Of a stretch of 64,000 bases of DNA, positions 46,442 through 56,926 are shown piece by piece. Made by a program: the position numbers and the translations under genes. The DNA comes from Bacillus siamensis KCTC 13613. Lineage in GTDB: Bacteria; Bacillota; Bacilli; Bacillales; Bacillaceae. Below the pieces are notes generated by a model. It did not search any database. It was given only the letters and a program-made list of their open reading frames with translations, and was not told where the DNA came from. Numbering within the stretch: position 1 is the stretch's first letter; every line of letters starts with the position of its first letter. Location: positions 525,477 to 589,476 of the forward strand of contig NZ_AJVF01000041.1 in assembly GCF_000262045.1 (NCBI RefSeq). Reading direction: 5' to 3'.

Positions 46442-47335
46442 ATGAAGCTGAGAGACCTAGTTGAAAAAGCCGCGGCAAAAAACGCAAAAACCATTGCAGT
46501 GGCCCACGCAGCAGATAAAGAAGTGATCCAAGCCCTCAAAATGGCGGCAGAACACTTATCGGCACGATTTTTACTGACGGGTGACAGTGAAAAGCTGAAA
46601 GAACTCCTGGAAAACGAGCCGAAGTTTAATGCTGAAATCGTCCACGCCGATTCACCCGAAGAATCTGCGGCAAAAGCAGTGCGGGCAGTGCGCGAACAAG
46701 AGGCGGATATTTTAATGAAAGGGAATCTGCCGAGCTCAACTCTTCTGAAATCGGTGTTAAACCGACAGGAAGGGCTGCGTTCAAAAAAGGTGTTATCACA
46801 TGTAGCCGTTTTTGAGGTGCCGGACTATGACCGGCTGATGTATGTAACGGATTCGGCGCTGAACATTGCCCCGTCTCTTGAAGAGCTTCGGCATATTCTG
46901 CAAAATGCGGTTCATGTCGCACATTCAGTAGGGAACCCTATGCCGAAAGCAGCAGTCCTTGCCGCAATTGAAACGGTCAACCCGAAAATGGAGGCGACGC
47001 TGAACGCCGCTGCAATCGTCCAAATGTGCAATAGAGGACAAATTACGGGCTGCATTGCGGACGGACCGCTTGCTTTGGATAATGCCGTATCCCAAGCGGC
47101 CGCGCTCCAAAAAGGAATTTCCGGAAGCGTTGCGGGCCAGGCGGATATTCTCTTGGTTCCTTCAATTGAGGCTGGAAATATGCTTTATAAGTCAATGATT
47201 TATTTTGCGAAAGCAAATGTTGCTGCCGTCATCGCCGGTGCGAAGGCGCCGATTGCATTAACGAGCAGAGCGGATACCGCAGAAAATAAACTGTATTCAA
47301 TTGCGCTTGCGATTTGCGCATCACAAGAACAGTAG
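46442..47335 (+). CDS. ptb: Phosphate butyryltransferase
   Basis: A 297-aa PTA/PTB-family enzyme turning butyryl-CoA or branched acyl-CoA into the acyl phosphate. Family stretches are [39 protein letters not shown] and [22 protein letters not shown]. It is the first gene behind the SigL promoter. With Buk it allows substrate-level ATP formation from branched keto acids. The ribosome site is AAGGAAGGTGG. Confidence 0.96.
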   Translation: MKLRDLVEKAAAKNAKTIAVAHAADKEVIQALKMAAEHLSARFLLTGDSEKLKELLENEPKFNAEIVHADSPEESAAKAVRAVREQEADILMKGNLPSSTLLKSVLNRQEGLRSKKVLSHVAVFEVPDYDRLMYVTDSALNIAPSLEELRHILQNAVHVAHSVGNPMPKAAVLAAIETVNPKMEATLNAAAIVQMCNRGQITGCIADGPLALDNAVSQAAALQKGISGSVAGQADILLVPSIEAGNMLYKSMIYFAKANVAAVIAGAKAPIALTSRADTAENKLYSIALAICASQEQ

Positions 47336-47348
47336 GAGGAACGAACCT

Positions 47349-48443
47349 ATGGAAATTTTTAAATATATGGAGACTTATGATTACGAACAGTTGGTATTCT
47401 GCCAAGATGAACAATCTGGATTAAAAGCGATCATCGCGATTCATGATACGACGCTCGGTCCTGCACTCGGCGGAACAAGAATGTGGACATATGACAGTGA
47501 AGAAGCTGCGATTGAAGATGCATTAAGACTCGCAAAAGGCATGACTTATAAAAATGCGGCTGCCGGACTAAACCTGGGCGGCGGGAAAACCGTTATTATC
47601 GGGGACCCGCGCAAGGATAAAAATGAAGAAATGTTCCGCGCGTTCGGCCGGTACATCCAAGGCTTAAACGGAAGATATATTACGGCGGAAGACGTCGGCA
47701 CCACCGTTGAAGATATGGATATTATTCATGATGAAACAGACTATGTAACAGGGATTTCTCCTGCATTCGGTTCCTCAGGAAATCCGTCTCCGGTTACGGC
47801 GTACGGCGTATACAAAGGGATGAAAGCTGCTGCTAAAGCGGCGTTCGGCACTGATTCACTGGAAGGAAAAACAATTGCTGTGCAAGGCGTGGGAAATGTG
47901 GCTTATAATCTTTGCCGCCACCTTCACGAAGAAGGCGCTTCTTTAATCGTGACGGATATCAATAAAGAATCTGTTAAACGTGCCGTTGAGGACTTTGGCG
48001 CCCGTGCAGTCGATCCGGACGACATTTACTCACAGGCGTGCGATATTTATGCTCCGTGTGCTCTCGGCGCTGTCATTAACGATGACACGATTAAACAGCT
48101 GAAGGCGAAAGTCATTGCGGGAGCGGCCAATAACCAGCTGAAAGAAACACGTCATGGCGATACCATTCATGAGATGGGAATCGTATACGCACCGGACTAT
48201 GTCATCAATGCCGGCGGCGTCATCAATGTAGCAGATGAGCTTTACGGCTACAATGCAGAGCGGGCTTTGAAAAAGGTTGAAGGCATCTATGCAAACATTG
48301 AACGGGTGCTCGATATTTCCGCGCGTGACGGCATTCCGACATACTTAGCGGCTGACCGTCTTGCTGAGGAACGAATTGAGCGCATGCGCCGTTCAAGAAG
48401 CCAGTTTCTGCAAAACGGCCAAAGCATATTAAGCAGACGGTAG
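47349..48443 (+). CDS. bcd: Leucine (branched-chain amino acid) dehydrogenase
   Basis: A 364-aa Glu/Leu/Phe/Val dehydrogenase. It oxidatively deaminates leucine, valine and isoleucine with NAD, feeding keto acids to BkdAA/AB. The catalytic lysine lies in [15 protein letters not shown], with the NAD site at [18 protein letters not shown]. The ATG after GGAGGAACG gives the family length; upstream in-frame codons overlap ptb. Confidence 0.97.
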   Translation: MEIFKYMETYDYEQLVFCQDEQSGLKAIIAIHDTTLGPALGGTRMWTYDSEEAAIEDALRLAKGMTYKNAAAGLNLGGGKTVIIGDPRKDKNEEMFRAFGRYIQGLNGRYITAEDVGTTVEDMDIIHDETDYVTGISPAFGSSGNPSPVTAYGVYKGMKAAAKAAFGTDSLEGKTIAVQGVGNVAYNLCRHLHEEGASLIVTDINKESVKRAVEDFGARAVDPDDIYSQACDIYAPCALGAVINDDTIKQLKAKVIAGAANNQLKETRHGDTIHEMGIVYAPDYVINAGGVINVADELYGYNAERALKKVEGIYANIERVLDISARDGIPTYLAADRLAEERIERMRRSRSQFLQNGQSILSRR

Positions 48444-48466
48444 GAAATTGATCTGGAGGTATGAAA

Positions 48467-49576
48467 ATGTTCGAACAGGAAAAACGCATTCTCATTCTGA
48501 ATCCAGGCTCAACATCAACGAAAATCGGCGTCTTTCACAATGAACGCTGTATATTTGAAAAGACGCTGCGGCACCCCGAAGAAGAGCTGAAAACATTTAA
48601 CAGCATAATCGCCCAATACGAATTTCGAAAAATAAGCATACTTGAGTCTCTGCACGAACAGGGCATCAACATTTCAAAGTTTGATGCCGTTTGTGCCAGA
48701 GGCGGCCTGCTCAGACCGATTGAGGGCGGAACATATGAAGTGAATGACGCCATGATCACTGATTTGAAAAACGGCTACAACGGCCAGCATGCTTCCAATC
48801 TGGGCGGAATTATTGCCAGGGAAATTGCTGACGGGCTAAATATCCCGGCATACATCGTCGATCCGGTCGTAGTGGATGAGATGACTCCGCTCGCTAAAGT
48901 ATCAGGGATGCCTGAAATCAAGCGGAAAAGCATTTTTCATGCTTTAAACCAAAAAGCCGTTGCCCGTCAGGCGGCGGCGTCCCTCGGCAAGCGGTATGAA
49001 CAGATGAAGATGGTCGTCACCCACATGGGCGGAGGGATCACAGTTGGCGTTCATGACTGCGGAAGGGTGACGGATGTCAACAACGGGCTTCACGGTGAAG
49101 GACCTTTAAGTCCGGAACGTGCGGGAACCGTTCCGGCTGGAGATCTGGTGGAAATGTGTTTTTCCGGCAAATATTCAAAAGCCGATATGATGAAAAAACT
49201 TGTCGGCACCGGCGGACTGTCCGGCTACCTGGGAACAACGGACGCATTGAAAGTGGAAAAACGAATTCAGGACGGAGATGAGCATGCAAGGCTCATTTAT
49301 GATGCCATGGCTTATCAAGTAGCAAAAGAAATCGGGGCGGCAAGTGCCGTTTTAAAAGGAAAAGTAGACATTATCGTCCTGACGGGCGGATTAGCGTACG
49401 GGAAACGTTTCGTATCCGCCATCAGATCGTACATAGATTGGATTTCGGATGTACTGGTGTATCCGGGAGAAAATGAACTGCAATCTCTCGCGCAAGGCGC
49501 GCTTCGGGTTTTAGCCGGTGAGGAGCAGGCAAAACAATATCAGATCGGCGAAGGAGTGAAAACAGATGGCGACTGA
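48467..49576 (+). CDS. buk: Butyrate kinase
   Basis: A 369-aa ASKHA acetokinase-family enzyme forming ATP and butyrate or isobutyrate from the acyl phosphate. Phosphate-binding [14 protein letters not shown] is at the N-terminus, and [18 protein letters not shown] and [13 protein letters not shown] follow. The ATG at 48467 is 7 nt from GGAGG; the ATG six bases before touches that site and is unlikely. The last 11 bp overlap lpdV. Confidence 0.96.
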   Translation: MFEQEKRILILNPGSTSTKIGVFHNERCIFEKTLRHPEEELKTFNSIIAQYEFRKISILESLHEQGINISKFDAVCARGGLLRPIEGGTYEVNDAMITDLKNGYNGQHASNLGGIIAREIADGLNIPAYIVDPVVVDEMTPLAKVSGMPEIKRKSIFHALNQKAVARQAAASLGKRYEQMKMVVTHMGGGITVGVHDCGRVTDVNNGLHGEGPLSPERAGTVPAGDLVEMCFSGKYSKADMMKKLVGTGGLSGYLGTTDALKVEKRIQDGDEHARLIYDAMAYQVAKEIGAASAVLKGKVDIIVLTGGLAYGKRFVSAIRSYIDWISDVLVYPGENELQSLAQGALRVLAGEEQAKQYQIGEGVKTDGD

Positions 49577-50987
49577 GTATGATGTGGTCATTCTGGGCGG
49601 CGGAACAGGCGGTTATGTCGCCGCCATCAGAGCGGCCCAGCTCGGCTTAAAAACGGCCGTTGTAGAAAAAGAAAAACTCGGCGGAACATGCCTGCATAAA
49701 GGATGTATTCCGAGTAAAGCGCTGTTAAGAAGCGCGGAAGTGTATCGGACAGCAAAGGAAGCGGCATCGTTCGGCATTGAAACGGAAGGTGTCTCCCTCC
49801 GTTTTGACAGTGTGCAAAAACGAAAGCAGGGAATCGTTGACCGGCTGGCCGGCGGTGTAGCCCACCTGATGAAAAAGGGGAAGATTGATGTATTCAACGG
49901 GTACGGACGTATGCTCGGCCCTTCCATCTTCTCACCTCTTCCAGGTACGGTTTCCGTTGAATACGCAAATGGCGAAGAAAACGACATGCTGATACCGAAA
50001 CAATTGATTATCGCAACCGGTTCGAGACCGAAAATGCTGCCGGGTTTAGAAGCTGACGGTACATATATTCTGACGTCAGATGAAGCGCTTGAGCTTGAAC
50101 GTCTGCCCCAATCTATGATGATCGTCGGCGGCGGTGTCATCGGTATTGAATGGGCATCCATGCTGAACGATTTCGGCGTCGATATCACTGTGATCGAATA
50201 TGCGGACCGCATTTTGCCGACTGAGGACCGTGATATTTCAAGCGAAATGGAAAAACTGTTAACGAAAAAAGGAATTAAGATCGTGACGGGTGCGAAAGTG
50301 CTTCCGGATACATTGAAGAAAGCGGACGGTGTTTCAATTGATGCTGAAAAGAATGGAAAAAGCGAAACGTATCATGCAGAAAAAATGCTTGTTTCCATCG
50401 GCCGCCAGCCGAACATTGAAGGAATCGGCCTTGAAAACACGGACATTGTAACGGAAAACGGTTCTGTCGTCGTAAATGAAGCCGGACAGACGAAGGAATC
50501 GCACATTTATGCGATCGGTGATGTTGTCGGCGGACTGCAGCTTGCACATGTGGCATCCCGTGAAGGCATCATTGCCGTTGAGCATATGGCGGGTCTTAAT
50601 CCGGCGCCTCTTGATGCCGCTCTTGTGCCAAAATGCATTTATTCAAATCCGGAAGCTGCGAGTGTCGGTTTGACAGAAGAAGAAGCCGAACGCAAAGGAC
50701 ACGAACTTAAGATCGGAAAGTTTCCGTTCATGGCGATCGGAAAAGCTCTTGTTTACGGGGAAAGCGACGGCTTTGTCAAAATCGTCGCCGACCGGAACAC
50801 AGATGATATTCTCGGTGTTCATATGATCGGTCCGCACGTCACCGATATGATCTCTGAAGCGGGGCTTGCCAAGGTGCTCGATGCGACGCCGTGGGAAATC
50901 GGCCAGTCCATACACCCGCACCCGTCGCTTTCAGAGGCGATTGGAGAAGCTGCACTAGCCGCAGACGGAAACGCGATTCATTTTTAA
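49566..50987 (+). CDS. lpdV: Dihydrolipoyl dehydrogenase of the branched-chain complex
   Basis: A 473-aa FAD disulfide oxidoreductase (E3). It has [17 protein letters not shown] for FAD binding, redox cysteines in [16 protein letters not shown], an NAD site around [18 protein letters not shown] and the C-terminal catalytic His/Glu in [13 protein letters not shown]. It reoxidises the lipoyl group of BkdB. The start lies within buk, so translation is coupled. Confidence 0.97.
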   Translation: MATEYDVVILGGGTGGYVAAIRAAQLGLKTAVVEKEKLGGTCLHKGCIPSKALLRSAEVYRTAKEAASFGIETEGVSLRFDSVQKRKQGIVDRLAGGVAHLMKKGKIDVFNGYGRMLGPSIFSPLPGTVSVEYANGEENDMLIPKQLIIATGSRPKMLPGLEADGTYILTSDEALELERLPQSMMIVGGGVIGIEWASMLNDFGVDITVIEYADRILPTEDRDISSEMEKLLTKKGIKIVTGAKVLPDTLKKADGVSIDAEKNGKSETYHAEKMLVSIGRQPNIEGIGLENTDIVTENGSVVVNEAGQTKESHIYAIGDVVGGLQLAHVASREGIIAVEHMAGLNPAPLDAALVPKCIYSNPEAASVGLTEEEAERKGHELKIGKFPFMAIGKALVYGESDGFVKIVADRNTDDILGVHMIGPHVTDMISEAGLAKVLDATPWEIGQSIHPHPSLSEAIGEAALAADGNAIHF

Positions 50988-51009
50988 AAGGAAAGAAGGA
51001 GGGGTTTGA

Positions 51010-52002
51010 ATGACTACAAACCGCCATCAAGCATTAGGGCTTTCTGACGCGGAAGCTGTTGAAATGTATAGAACCATGCTGTTAGCCAGAAAAATCGACG
51101 AAAGAATGTGGCTGTTAAACCGCTCGGGCAAAATTCCGTTCGTTATTTCATGTCAAGGGCAGGAAGCGGCACAAGTAGGCGCGGCCTATGCTTTAAACCG
51201 CGATACCGACTATGTGCTTCCTTACTACAGAGATATGGGGGTTGTGCTTGCATTCGGTATGACTGCAAAGGATTTGATGATGTCCGGTTTTGCGAAAGCG
51301 GCTGACCCGAACTCAGGCGGAAGGCAGATGCCGGGACACTTCGGTCAAAAGAAAAACAGAATCGTAACGGGCTCCTCTCCTGTTACGACGCAGGTCCCTC
51401 ACGCAGTGGGGATCGCGCTTGCGGGGCGCATGGATAAAAAGGATATCGTTTCTTTCGTGACCTTTGGAGAAGGCTCTTCCAATCAGGGAGATTTTCACGA
51501 AGGGGCGAACTTTGCCGCCGTGCATAAATTGCCGGTCATTTTCATGTGTGAAAACAATAAGTATGCCATCTCTGTCCCATATGACAAACAGGTGGCCTGC
51601 GAGAATATCTCCGACCGGGCGATAGGCTACGGTATGCCGGGCGTCACTGTTGACGGAAACGATCTGCTTGAAGTTTATCGTGTCGTGAAAGAAGCGCGCG
51701 AACGTGCGTCTAAAGGCGAAGGCCCTACATTAATCGAAACGGTTTCCTACCGTTTGACGCCGCATTCGAGTGACGATGACGACAGCAGCTACAGAGAACG
51801 CAAAGAAGTAGAAGAAGCAAAGAAACAAGATCCGCTTCTTATATACAAAACATACCTTCAAGAAGCCGGGCTTCTTAGTGAAGAAGAAGAAAAGACCATG
51901 CTGGATGACATCATGGCGATCGTAAACGAAGCGACAGACGAAGCGGAGAAAGCGCCATATGCATCTCCTGAATCAACGCTTGATCACGTTTATGCGAAGT
52001 AG
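51010..52002 (+). CDS. bkdAA: Branched-chain 2-oxoacid dehydrogenase E1 alpha subunit
   Basis: A 330-aa ThDP-binding alpha chain. The ThDP/Mg motif is GEGSSNQGDFHEGANFAAVHKLPVIFMCENN (about residues 157-186). The phosphorylation-loop-like stretch YRLTPHSSDDDDSSYR is conserved. With BkdAB it decarboxylates 3-methyl-2-oxobutanoate and related acids, giving the isobutyryl-, isovaleryl- and 2-methylbutyryl-CoA primers of branched-chain fatty acids. The ribosome site is AAGGAGGGG. Confidence 0.97.
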   Translation: MTTNRHQALGLSDAEAVEMYRTMLLARKIDERMWLLNRSGKIPFVISCQGQEAAQVGAAYALNRDTDYVLPYYRDMGVVLAFGMTAKDLMMSGFAKAADPNSGGRQMPGHFGQKKNRIVTGSSPVTTQVPHAVGIALAGRMDKKDIVSFVTFGEGSSNQGDFHEGANFAAVHKLPVIFMCENNKYAISVPYDKQVACENISDRAIGYGMPGVTVDGNDLLEVYRVVKEARERASKGEGPTLIETVSYRLTPHSSDDDDSSYRERKEVEEAKKQDPLLIYKTYLQEAGLLSEEEEKTMLDDIMAIVNEATDEAEKAPYASPESTLDHVYAK

Positions 52003-52014
52003 GGAGGAATACTT

Positions 52015-52998
52015 ATGTCTGTAATGTCTTATATTGACAGTATTAATGCAGCAATGAAAGAAGAAATGGAAAGAGATCCGCGCGTTTTTGTTCTCGGGGA
52101 AGACGTCGGGAGAAAAGGCGGCGTGTTTAAAGCCACGGCAGGTCTCTATGAGCAGTTCGGAGAAGAGCGGGTGATGGATACGCCGCTTGCGGAATCAGCG
52201 ATTGCGGGTGTCGGCATCGGCGCCGCCATGTACGGCATGCGTCCGATCGCGGAGATGCAGTTTGCCGATTTCATTCTTCCTGCGGTCAACCAAATCATTT
52301 CAGAAGCGGCAAAAATCCGCTACCGTTCAAACAATGATTGGAGCTGTCCGATGGTCATTAGAGCGCCTTATGGCGGCGGCGTGCACGGGGCGTTGTATCA
52401 TTCCCAATCTATGGAGGCCATCTTTGCCAACCAGCCGGGCCTTAAAATTGTCATGCCTTCAACTCCTTATGATGCAAAAGGGCTGTTAAAAGCTGCTGTC
52501 CGTGACGAAGACCCCGTACTGTTTTTCGAGCATAAGCGGGCGTACCGCCTGATTAAAGGCGAAGTCCCTGCTGACGATTACGTCCTTCCGATCGGTAAGG
52601 CGGATGTAAAACGCGAAGGCAGCGACATTACTGTCATTACGTACGGTTTATGCGTCCATTTCGCTCTGCAGGCTGCCGAGCGTCTTGAAAAAGACGGAAT
52701 TTCCGCGCACATATTAGATTTGCGTACGGTCTATCCGTTAGATAAAGAAGCCATCATTGAAGCCGCATCTAAAACGGGTAAAGTATTGCTGATCACAGAA
52801 GATACGAAAGAAGGCGGCATTATGAGCGAAGTCGCCGCCATTATTTCTGAGAACTGCTTATTTGATTTAGACGCACCGATCAAGCGGCTTGCGGGTCCTG
52901 ACGTTCCGGCGATGCCTTATGCGCCGGCAATGGAAAAATACTTCATGATGAATCCTGACAAAGCAGAAGCCGCGATGAGAGAATTAGCGGAGTTTTAA
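52015..52998 (+). CDS. bkdAB: Branched-chain 2-oxoacid dehydrogenase E1 beta subunit
   Basis: A 327-aa transketolase-like beta chain. Family stretches are VFVLGEDVGRKGGVFKATAGL, DTPLAESAIAGVGIGAAMYG, APYGGGVHGALYHSQSMEA and the C-terminal VLLITEDTKEGGIMSEVAAI. It forms the alpha2-beta2 E1 with BkdAA. It follows after 12 bp, with GGGAGGAA as ribosome site. Confidence 0.97.
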   Translation: MSVMSYIDSINAAMKEEMERDPRVFVLGEDVGRKGGVFKATAGLYEQFGEERVMDTPLAESAIAGVGIGAAMYGMRPIAEMQFADFILPAVNQIISEAAKIRYRSNNDWSCPMVIRAPYGGGVHGALYHSQSMEAIFANQPGLKIVMPSTPYDAKGLLKAAVRDEDPVLFFEHKRAYRLIKGEVPADDYVLPIGKADVKREGSDITVITYGLCVHFALQAAERLEKDGISAHILDLRTVYPLDKEAIIEAASKTGKVLLITEDTKEGGIMSEVAAIISENCLFDLDAPIKRLAGPDVPAMPYAPAMEKYFMMNPDKAEAAMRELAEF

Positions 52999-53019
52999 AG
53001 ACGTAAGGAGGTTTTTGAC

Positions 53020-54291
53020 ATGGCGATTGAACAAATGGCTATGCCTCAGCTCGGAGAGAGCGTGACGGAAGGGACGATCAGCAAATGGCTGGTATCCCCG
53101 GGTGATCAAGTGAATAAATATGACCCCATCGCGGAGGTCATGACAGATAAAGTGAATGCAGAGGTGCCGTCTTCTTTTACCGGTACGATTACAGAACTAG
53201 TAGGGGAAGAAGGGCAGACTCTTGCAGTAGGCGAGATCATTTGCAAAATTGAAACAGAAGAAACGGCAGCCGAAGAAGCGCCGAAGCGGGAAGAAGTGCA
53301 GAATCCCCCTGCAGACACCGCAGACACCGATTCAAACCGTGCAGGTAAAGATCAGTCAAATAAAGCGCGATATTCGCCGGCCGTGCTCAGATTAGCGGGA
53401 GAACACGGCATTCAGCTTGAAGAAGTTGAAGGAACGGGTGCAGGCGGAAGAATTACGCGAAAAGACATTCAAAAGATCATTGATTCGGGAATGCAGCAGA
53501 AGACGGAAGCACCGGCACCGGCTGCCGTCCAGACAACGCAACAAGCGCCGAAACAGCAGCAAAAACAAGCGCCGGCACCAGCTCTGTCAGCCGGTGATAT
53601 TGAAATTCCGGTTACAGGCGTCAGAAAAGCCATCGCAGCCAATATGCATAAAAGCAAAACAGAAATTCCGCATGCCTGGACGATGATGGAAGTTGACGTC
53701 ACGAACATGACGGCGTACAGAAACAGCATTAAAGACTCGTTTAAACAAAAAGAAGGCTTCAATTTAACATTCTTCGCTTTCTTTGTTAAAGCGGCGGCGC
53801 AGGCTCTTAAAGAGTTCCCGCAAATGAACAGCATGTGGGCGGGGGACAAAATCGTCCAAAAGAAAGACATCAACATCTCCATTGCCGTTGCCACAGAAGA
53901 TTCGCTGTTTGTTCCGGTTATTAAGCATGCTGATGAAAAAACGATTAAAGGCATAGCCAGAGAAATAACGGATCTTGCGAAAAAAGTGAGAGACGGAAGA
54001 CTTGCCGCCGATGATATGCAGGGCGGCACCTTTACCGTCAATAACACGGGATCTTTCGGCTCTGTTCAGTCTATGGGCATTATCAATCATCCGCAGGCAG
54101 CCATTCTTCAGGTAGAATCAATCGTCAAACGTCCGGTTGTCATGAATAACGGGATGATTGCCGTGCGTGATATGGTTAATCTTTGCCTGTCTTTAGATCA
54201 CAGAGTGCTTGACGGGCTCGTATGCGGCCGTTTCCTCGGACGCGTCAAAGAGATCTTAGAAAACATTGACGAAAATACTTCAGTCTATTAA
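53020..54291 (+). CDS. bkdB: Lipoamide acyltransferase E2 of the branched-chain complex
   Basis: A 423-aa acyltransferase core of the complex. It has one lipoyl domain (1-76) with the lipoylated Lys in VMTDKVNAEVPS. A Pro/Ala/Gln linker precedes the E1/E3-binding domain (ARYSPAVLRLAGEHGIQLEEVEGTGAGGRITRKDI, about 107-141), and a second Gln/Ala/Pro-rich linker follows. The CAT-like domain has the catalytic DHRVLDG near the end. LipM in this window starts the lipoate pathway it depends on. It is the last gene of the operon. Confidence 0.97.
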   Translation: MAIEQMAMPQLGESVTEGTISKWLVSPGDQVNKYDPIAEVMTDKVNAEVPSSFTGTITELVGEEGQTLAVGEIICKIETEETAAEEAPKREEVQNPPADTADTDSNRAGKDQSNKARYSPAVLRLAGEHGIQLEEVEGTGAGGRITRKDIQKIIDSGMQQKTEAPAPAAVQTTQQAPKQQQKQAPAPALSAGDIEIPVTGVRKAIAANMHKSKTEIPHAWTMMEVDVTNMTAYRNSIKDSFKQKEGFNLTFFAFFVKAAAQALKEFPQMNSMWAGDKIVQKKDINISIAVATEDSLFVPVIKHADEKTIKGIAREITDLAKKVRDGRLAADDMQGGTFTVNNTGSFGSVQSMGIINHPQAAILQVESIVKRPVVMNNGMIAVRDMVNLCLSLDHRVLDGLVCGRFLGRVKEILENIDENTSVY

Positions 54292-54332
54292 AAAAAACTC
54301 CCTTTTGCCCTGGCGGCAAAGGGAGTTTTTTT
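54292..54332. terminator. Bidirectional terminator of bkdB and bmrU
   Basis: AAACTCCCTTTTGCC / GGCAAAGGGAGTTT strong stem flanked by A- and T-runs. Confidence 0.88.
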
Positions 54333-54337
54333 CAGTT

Positions 54338-55234
54338 TCATTCTGAATCTTCGGGAACGAGCATGGTAAGATGATGTTTTTTTACTTCGATCGTGCAAGG
54401 CGCCTTTCCATATACCTCGCCGTCCGTATCCGCGTCCATCTCACGTCCGGTTTCGATTTCAATCTTGGAAGCCTGAATATACGAAAGCTCCCCTTTAAAA
54501 TCATCAAATGAACCCTGCTCCATCGTCATCAGCTCCCGCAAAGCGGCAAGGCTTGTACTGCGGCAGATTAACACATCGGCTAACCCGTCCTGAAGGCTGG
54601 CATCAGGCAGGGGTACTCTGTTTGTCCCGATAAAATGCCCGTTCATAACAAGCACCATAACGGCTTCGTCTTCTTTCACCTCACCGTCGATCGTCAATCT
54701 GACGGGAAAAGGGTTCGCGCTTGTCATCGTCCGCAAGGCGCTCGTGAAATAGCTGATTTTCCCGAGCAATGCTTTTTCTTTTTCATTAATATGGCTCGAT
54801 GCTTCAGTGATCAGCCCGATCCCCCAGAAGTTCAAAAAATAGCCGTCATCCGATTTACAGACGTCTATCATTCGTTTATGCCCGGCTGCGAGCGTTTCAG
54901 CGGCCTTTTGAAGATTTTGCGGGATGCCGAGTGCCCGTGAAAAATCGTTGCACGTTCCTCCCGGCAAAATGCCGACGGCGGGTCTGTGATCAAGCTTGCT
55001 GATGCTGTTGATGCATTGATGCACCGTGCCGTCTCCGCCTAAAATGTATAAATGGTCAACCGAGCTGTCGAGATTTTCACAAAACTGACTGGCATCATCC
55101 TGATGTTTGGTCGGTTTAATCAAAAGCTCGTCAGCTGACTGGGCCAAAATGGGGACGACCGTGCCGAGGGTTTTATCAATCTGTTTTTGACCGGCGTTTC
55201 CGTTATAAATTAATACTGCTTTCCGTTGGCTCAT
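54338..55234 (-). CDS. bmrU: BmrU-like diacylglycerol kinase family lipid kinase
   Basis: A 298-aa DagK/YegS-type lipid kinase. The N-terminal YNGNAGQ, the nucleotide motif [17 protein letters not shown] and the [16 protein letters not shown] stretch are all typical, with the metal-binding C-terminal half present ([16 protein letters not shown]). In B. subtilis the homologue is the first gene of bmrU-bmr-bmrR, a multidrug efflux operon. Here bmr and bmrR are missing, since bmrU runs straight into the bkdB terminator. The physiological lipid substrate is not known. The ribosome site is GGAGCAG. Confidence 0.9.
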   Translation of the reverse strand: MSQRKAVLIYNGNAGQKQIDKTLGTVVPILAQSADELLIKPTKHQDDASQFCENLDSSVDHLYILGGDGTVHQCINSISKLDHRPAVGILPGGTCNDFSRALGIPQNLQKAAETLAAGHKRMIDVCKSDDGYFLNFWGIGLITEASSHINEKEKALLGKISYFTSALRTMTSANPFPVRLTIDGEVKEDEAVMVLVMNGHFIGTNRVPLPDASLQDGLADVLICRSTSLAALRELMTMEQGSFDDFKGELSYIQASKIEIETGREMDADTDGEVYGKAPCTIEVKKHHLTMLVPEDSE

Positions 55235-55413
55235 ACGACTGCTCCTTTATTTCAGACAATCTCTTTAACAAGTTTCCCGTTTTTAAAAGGTCATAAACTT
55301 ACATCGAAAACATAAAAGGGACAAAAAACAATCAGAGATGAGCGGTGTCATTTGCCGATAGGGCAGGTTCCTTGCTATCATAAGAGAAGATGATCAAAAA
55401 GGAGAGGTCCCAG

Positions 55414-55851
55414 TTGAATATGGATTTTAATTTATTTATGAATGATGTCGTGCGTCAAGCCCGCCAGGAAATCACAGCCGCCGGTTATACGGAGCTGAAA
55501 ACCGCTGAGGAAGTGGACGAAGCGCTTTCGAAAAAAGGAACGACACTTGTTATGGTCAATTCTGTGTGCGGATGCGCAGGCGGAATCGCAAGACCTGCGG
55601 CGTACCATTCCGTACATTATGATAAACGCCCGGATCAGCTTGTGACGGTTTTTGCCGGACAGGACAAAGAAGCGACAGCAAAAGCGAGAGAATACTTTGA
55701 AGGCTACCCGCCGTCCTCTCCGTCCTTTGCGATTTTAAAAGACGGGAAAATCATGAAAATGGTGGAACGCCATGAAATTGAAGGACATGAGCCGATGGCC
55801 GTCGTCACAAAACTGCAGGAAGCATTTGAAGAATATTGTGAAGAAGTATAA
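55414..55851 (+). CDS. brxB: Bacilliredoxin BrxB (YqiW)
   Basis: A 145-aa DUF1094/BrxA-BrxB-family thioredoxin-like protein that removes bacillithiol from S-bacillithiolated proteins. The CGC active site is C52-G-C54 in [14 protein letters not shown] chose TTG 55414 ([11 protein letters not shown]), 6 nt after AAGGAGAGG, giving the B. subtilis length; an ATG 24 bp upstream overlaps that ribosome site. It is monocistronic. Confidence 0.94.
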   Translation: MNMDFNLFMNDVVRQARQEITAAGYTELKTAEEVDEALSKKGTTLVMVNSVCGCAGGIARPAAYHSVHYDKRPDQLVTVFAGQDKEATAKAREYFEGYPPSSPSFAILKDGKIMKMVERHEIEGHEPMAVVTKLQEAFEEYCEEV

Positions 55852-55857
55852 GTAAAA

Positions 55858-55896
55858 AGGAAAACCCCGGAGCCGAGCGCTTGCGGGGTTTTTTTA
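55858..55896 (+). terminator. brxB terminator
   Basis: AAAACCCCG...GCGGGGTTTT stem with a T-run. Confidence 0.82.
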
Positions 55897-56009
55897 TATG
55901 GTGTTTGTATAAATATAAATATTTATGCACCGGCAATCAGCTGTCACTCATTCGAAAAACAATGACTATAATAAATAAAGAAAGGGAATTATATTTTTTG
56001 AAAATAGTA

Positions 56010-56038
56010 TTGCATAACTAGTAAAAAGTGTTTAAAAT
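56010..56038 (+). promoter_or_regulatory. Sigma-A promoter of artPQR
   Basis: TTGCAT, 17 nt, TAAAAT; the start is expected near 56045. Confidence 0.7.
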
Positions 56039-56045
56039 ACAGATT

Positions 56046-56063
56046 AACGAATAAATATTCAAG
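56046..56063 (+). promoter_or_regulatory. ARG box (AhrC operator) at the artP start site
   Basis: AACGAATAAATATTCAAG agrees with the B. subtilis ARG box CATGAATAAAAATTCAAG in 15 of 18 positions and lies at the expected transcription start, a repressing position. A weaker AT-rich palindrome (ATAAATATTTAT-like) lies near 55912. Confidence 0.7.
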
Positions 56064-56097
56064 TTTAAGAGATAAGCAGATATGGGGGAAAATAATC

Positions 56098-56865
56098 ATG
56101 AAGAAATGGCTGTTGGTATTGACTGCCGCATGTATCACCTTTGCGCTGTCCGCCTGCGGATCAGGCAATTCAGGCTCAGAAGGCGGAAAGAACAAACTGA
56201 TTATGGGTACATCGGCTGATTATAAACCGTTTGAATATAAAGACGGCGATCAGATCGTCGGATTTGACGTTGATCTTGCAAAAGCTCTGGGCAAAAAGAC
56301 CGGCTATGACGTTGAGGTGCAGGACATGGACTTCAACAGTCTGATTACATCGCTGAAGTCTAAGCAGGTTGATATGATTTTATCAGGAATGACACCTACG
56401 CCGGAACGGAAAAAGCAAGTAGATTTCTCAGATATTTATTATACTGCTAACAATATGATCGTTACGAAAAAGGGAAGCAGCATTAAATCTCTGAATGATC
56501 TGAAAGGCAAAACCGTCGGTGTTCAGCTCGGCTCCATTCAAGAAGAAAAAGGCAAGAAGCTTGCTTCAAAATACGGTTTTCAGCTCGAAGACCGCAACCG
56601 CATTTCAGACTTAACGGAAGAGATTAAATCCGGACGTTTTGATGCCGCAATTATCGAAGACATCGTGGCACAGGGCTATTTCAGTTCAAATCATGATCTG
56701 CAGGGCTTTGTCTCAGCAGATGCGAAATCAGACGAATCGGGCTCCGCGATTGCGTTTCGCAAAGACAGTGATCTGACAGCGAAGTTTAACAAAGCGCTGA
56801 AAGAAATGGAGAAAAACGGAGAAATCGAAAAACTGAAGAAAAAATGGTTCACCAACGAGAAATAA
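56098..56865 (+). CDS. artP: Arginine ABC transporter substrate-binding lipoprotein
   Basis: A 255-aa family 3 extracellular solute-binding lipoprotein. The signal ends in LSACGSG, giving a lipidated Cys. The ligand-binding signature GFDVDLAKALGKKTGYDVEVQDM and DFSDIYYTANNMIV are present. With ArtQ and ArtR it imports arginine and perhaps other basic amino acids. It is named yqiX in B. subtilis. The ARG box upstream ties it to AhrC. A hairpin sits between this gene and artQ. Confidence 0.93.
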   Translation: MKKWLLVLTAACITFALSACGSGNSGSEGGKNKLIMGTSADYKPFEYKDGDQIVGFDVDLAKALGKKTGYDVEVQDMDFNSLITSLKSKQVDMILSGMTPTPERKKQVDFSDIYYTANNMIVTKKGSSIKSLNDLKGKTVGVQLGSIQEEKGKKLASKYGFQLEDRNRISDLTEEIKSGRFDAAIIEDIVAQGYFSSNHDLQGFVSADAKSDESGSAIAFRKDSDLTAKFNKALKEMEKNGEIEKLKKKWFTNEK

Positions 56866-56870
56866 AAGAA

Positions 56871-56898
56871 AGCTCAACTTTTCGTTGAGCTTTTTATC
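56871..56898 (+). terminator. Intercistronic hairpin between artP and artQ
   Basis: AAAGCTCAAC-TTTTC-GTTGAGCTTT with a T5 tail. It is probably a partial terminator, or a stabiliser that keeps binding protein in excess over permease. Confidence 0.7.
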
Positions 56899-56926
56899 TT
56901 GAATAAAGGTAAAGGAGATCACACGT

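Noticed and set aside
53469..54047. 192-codon open frame opposite bkdB
   Set aside because: It is antisense to the CAT domain of bkdB with no family features or start signal.
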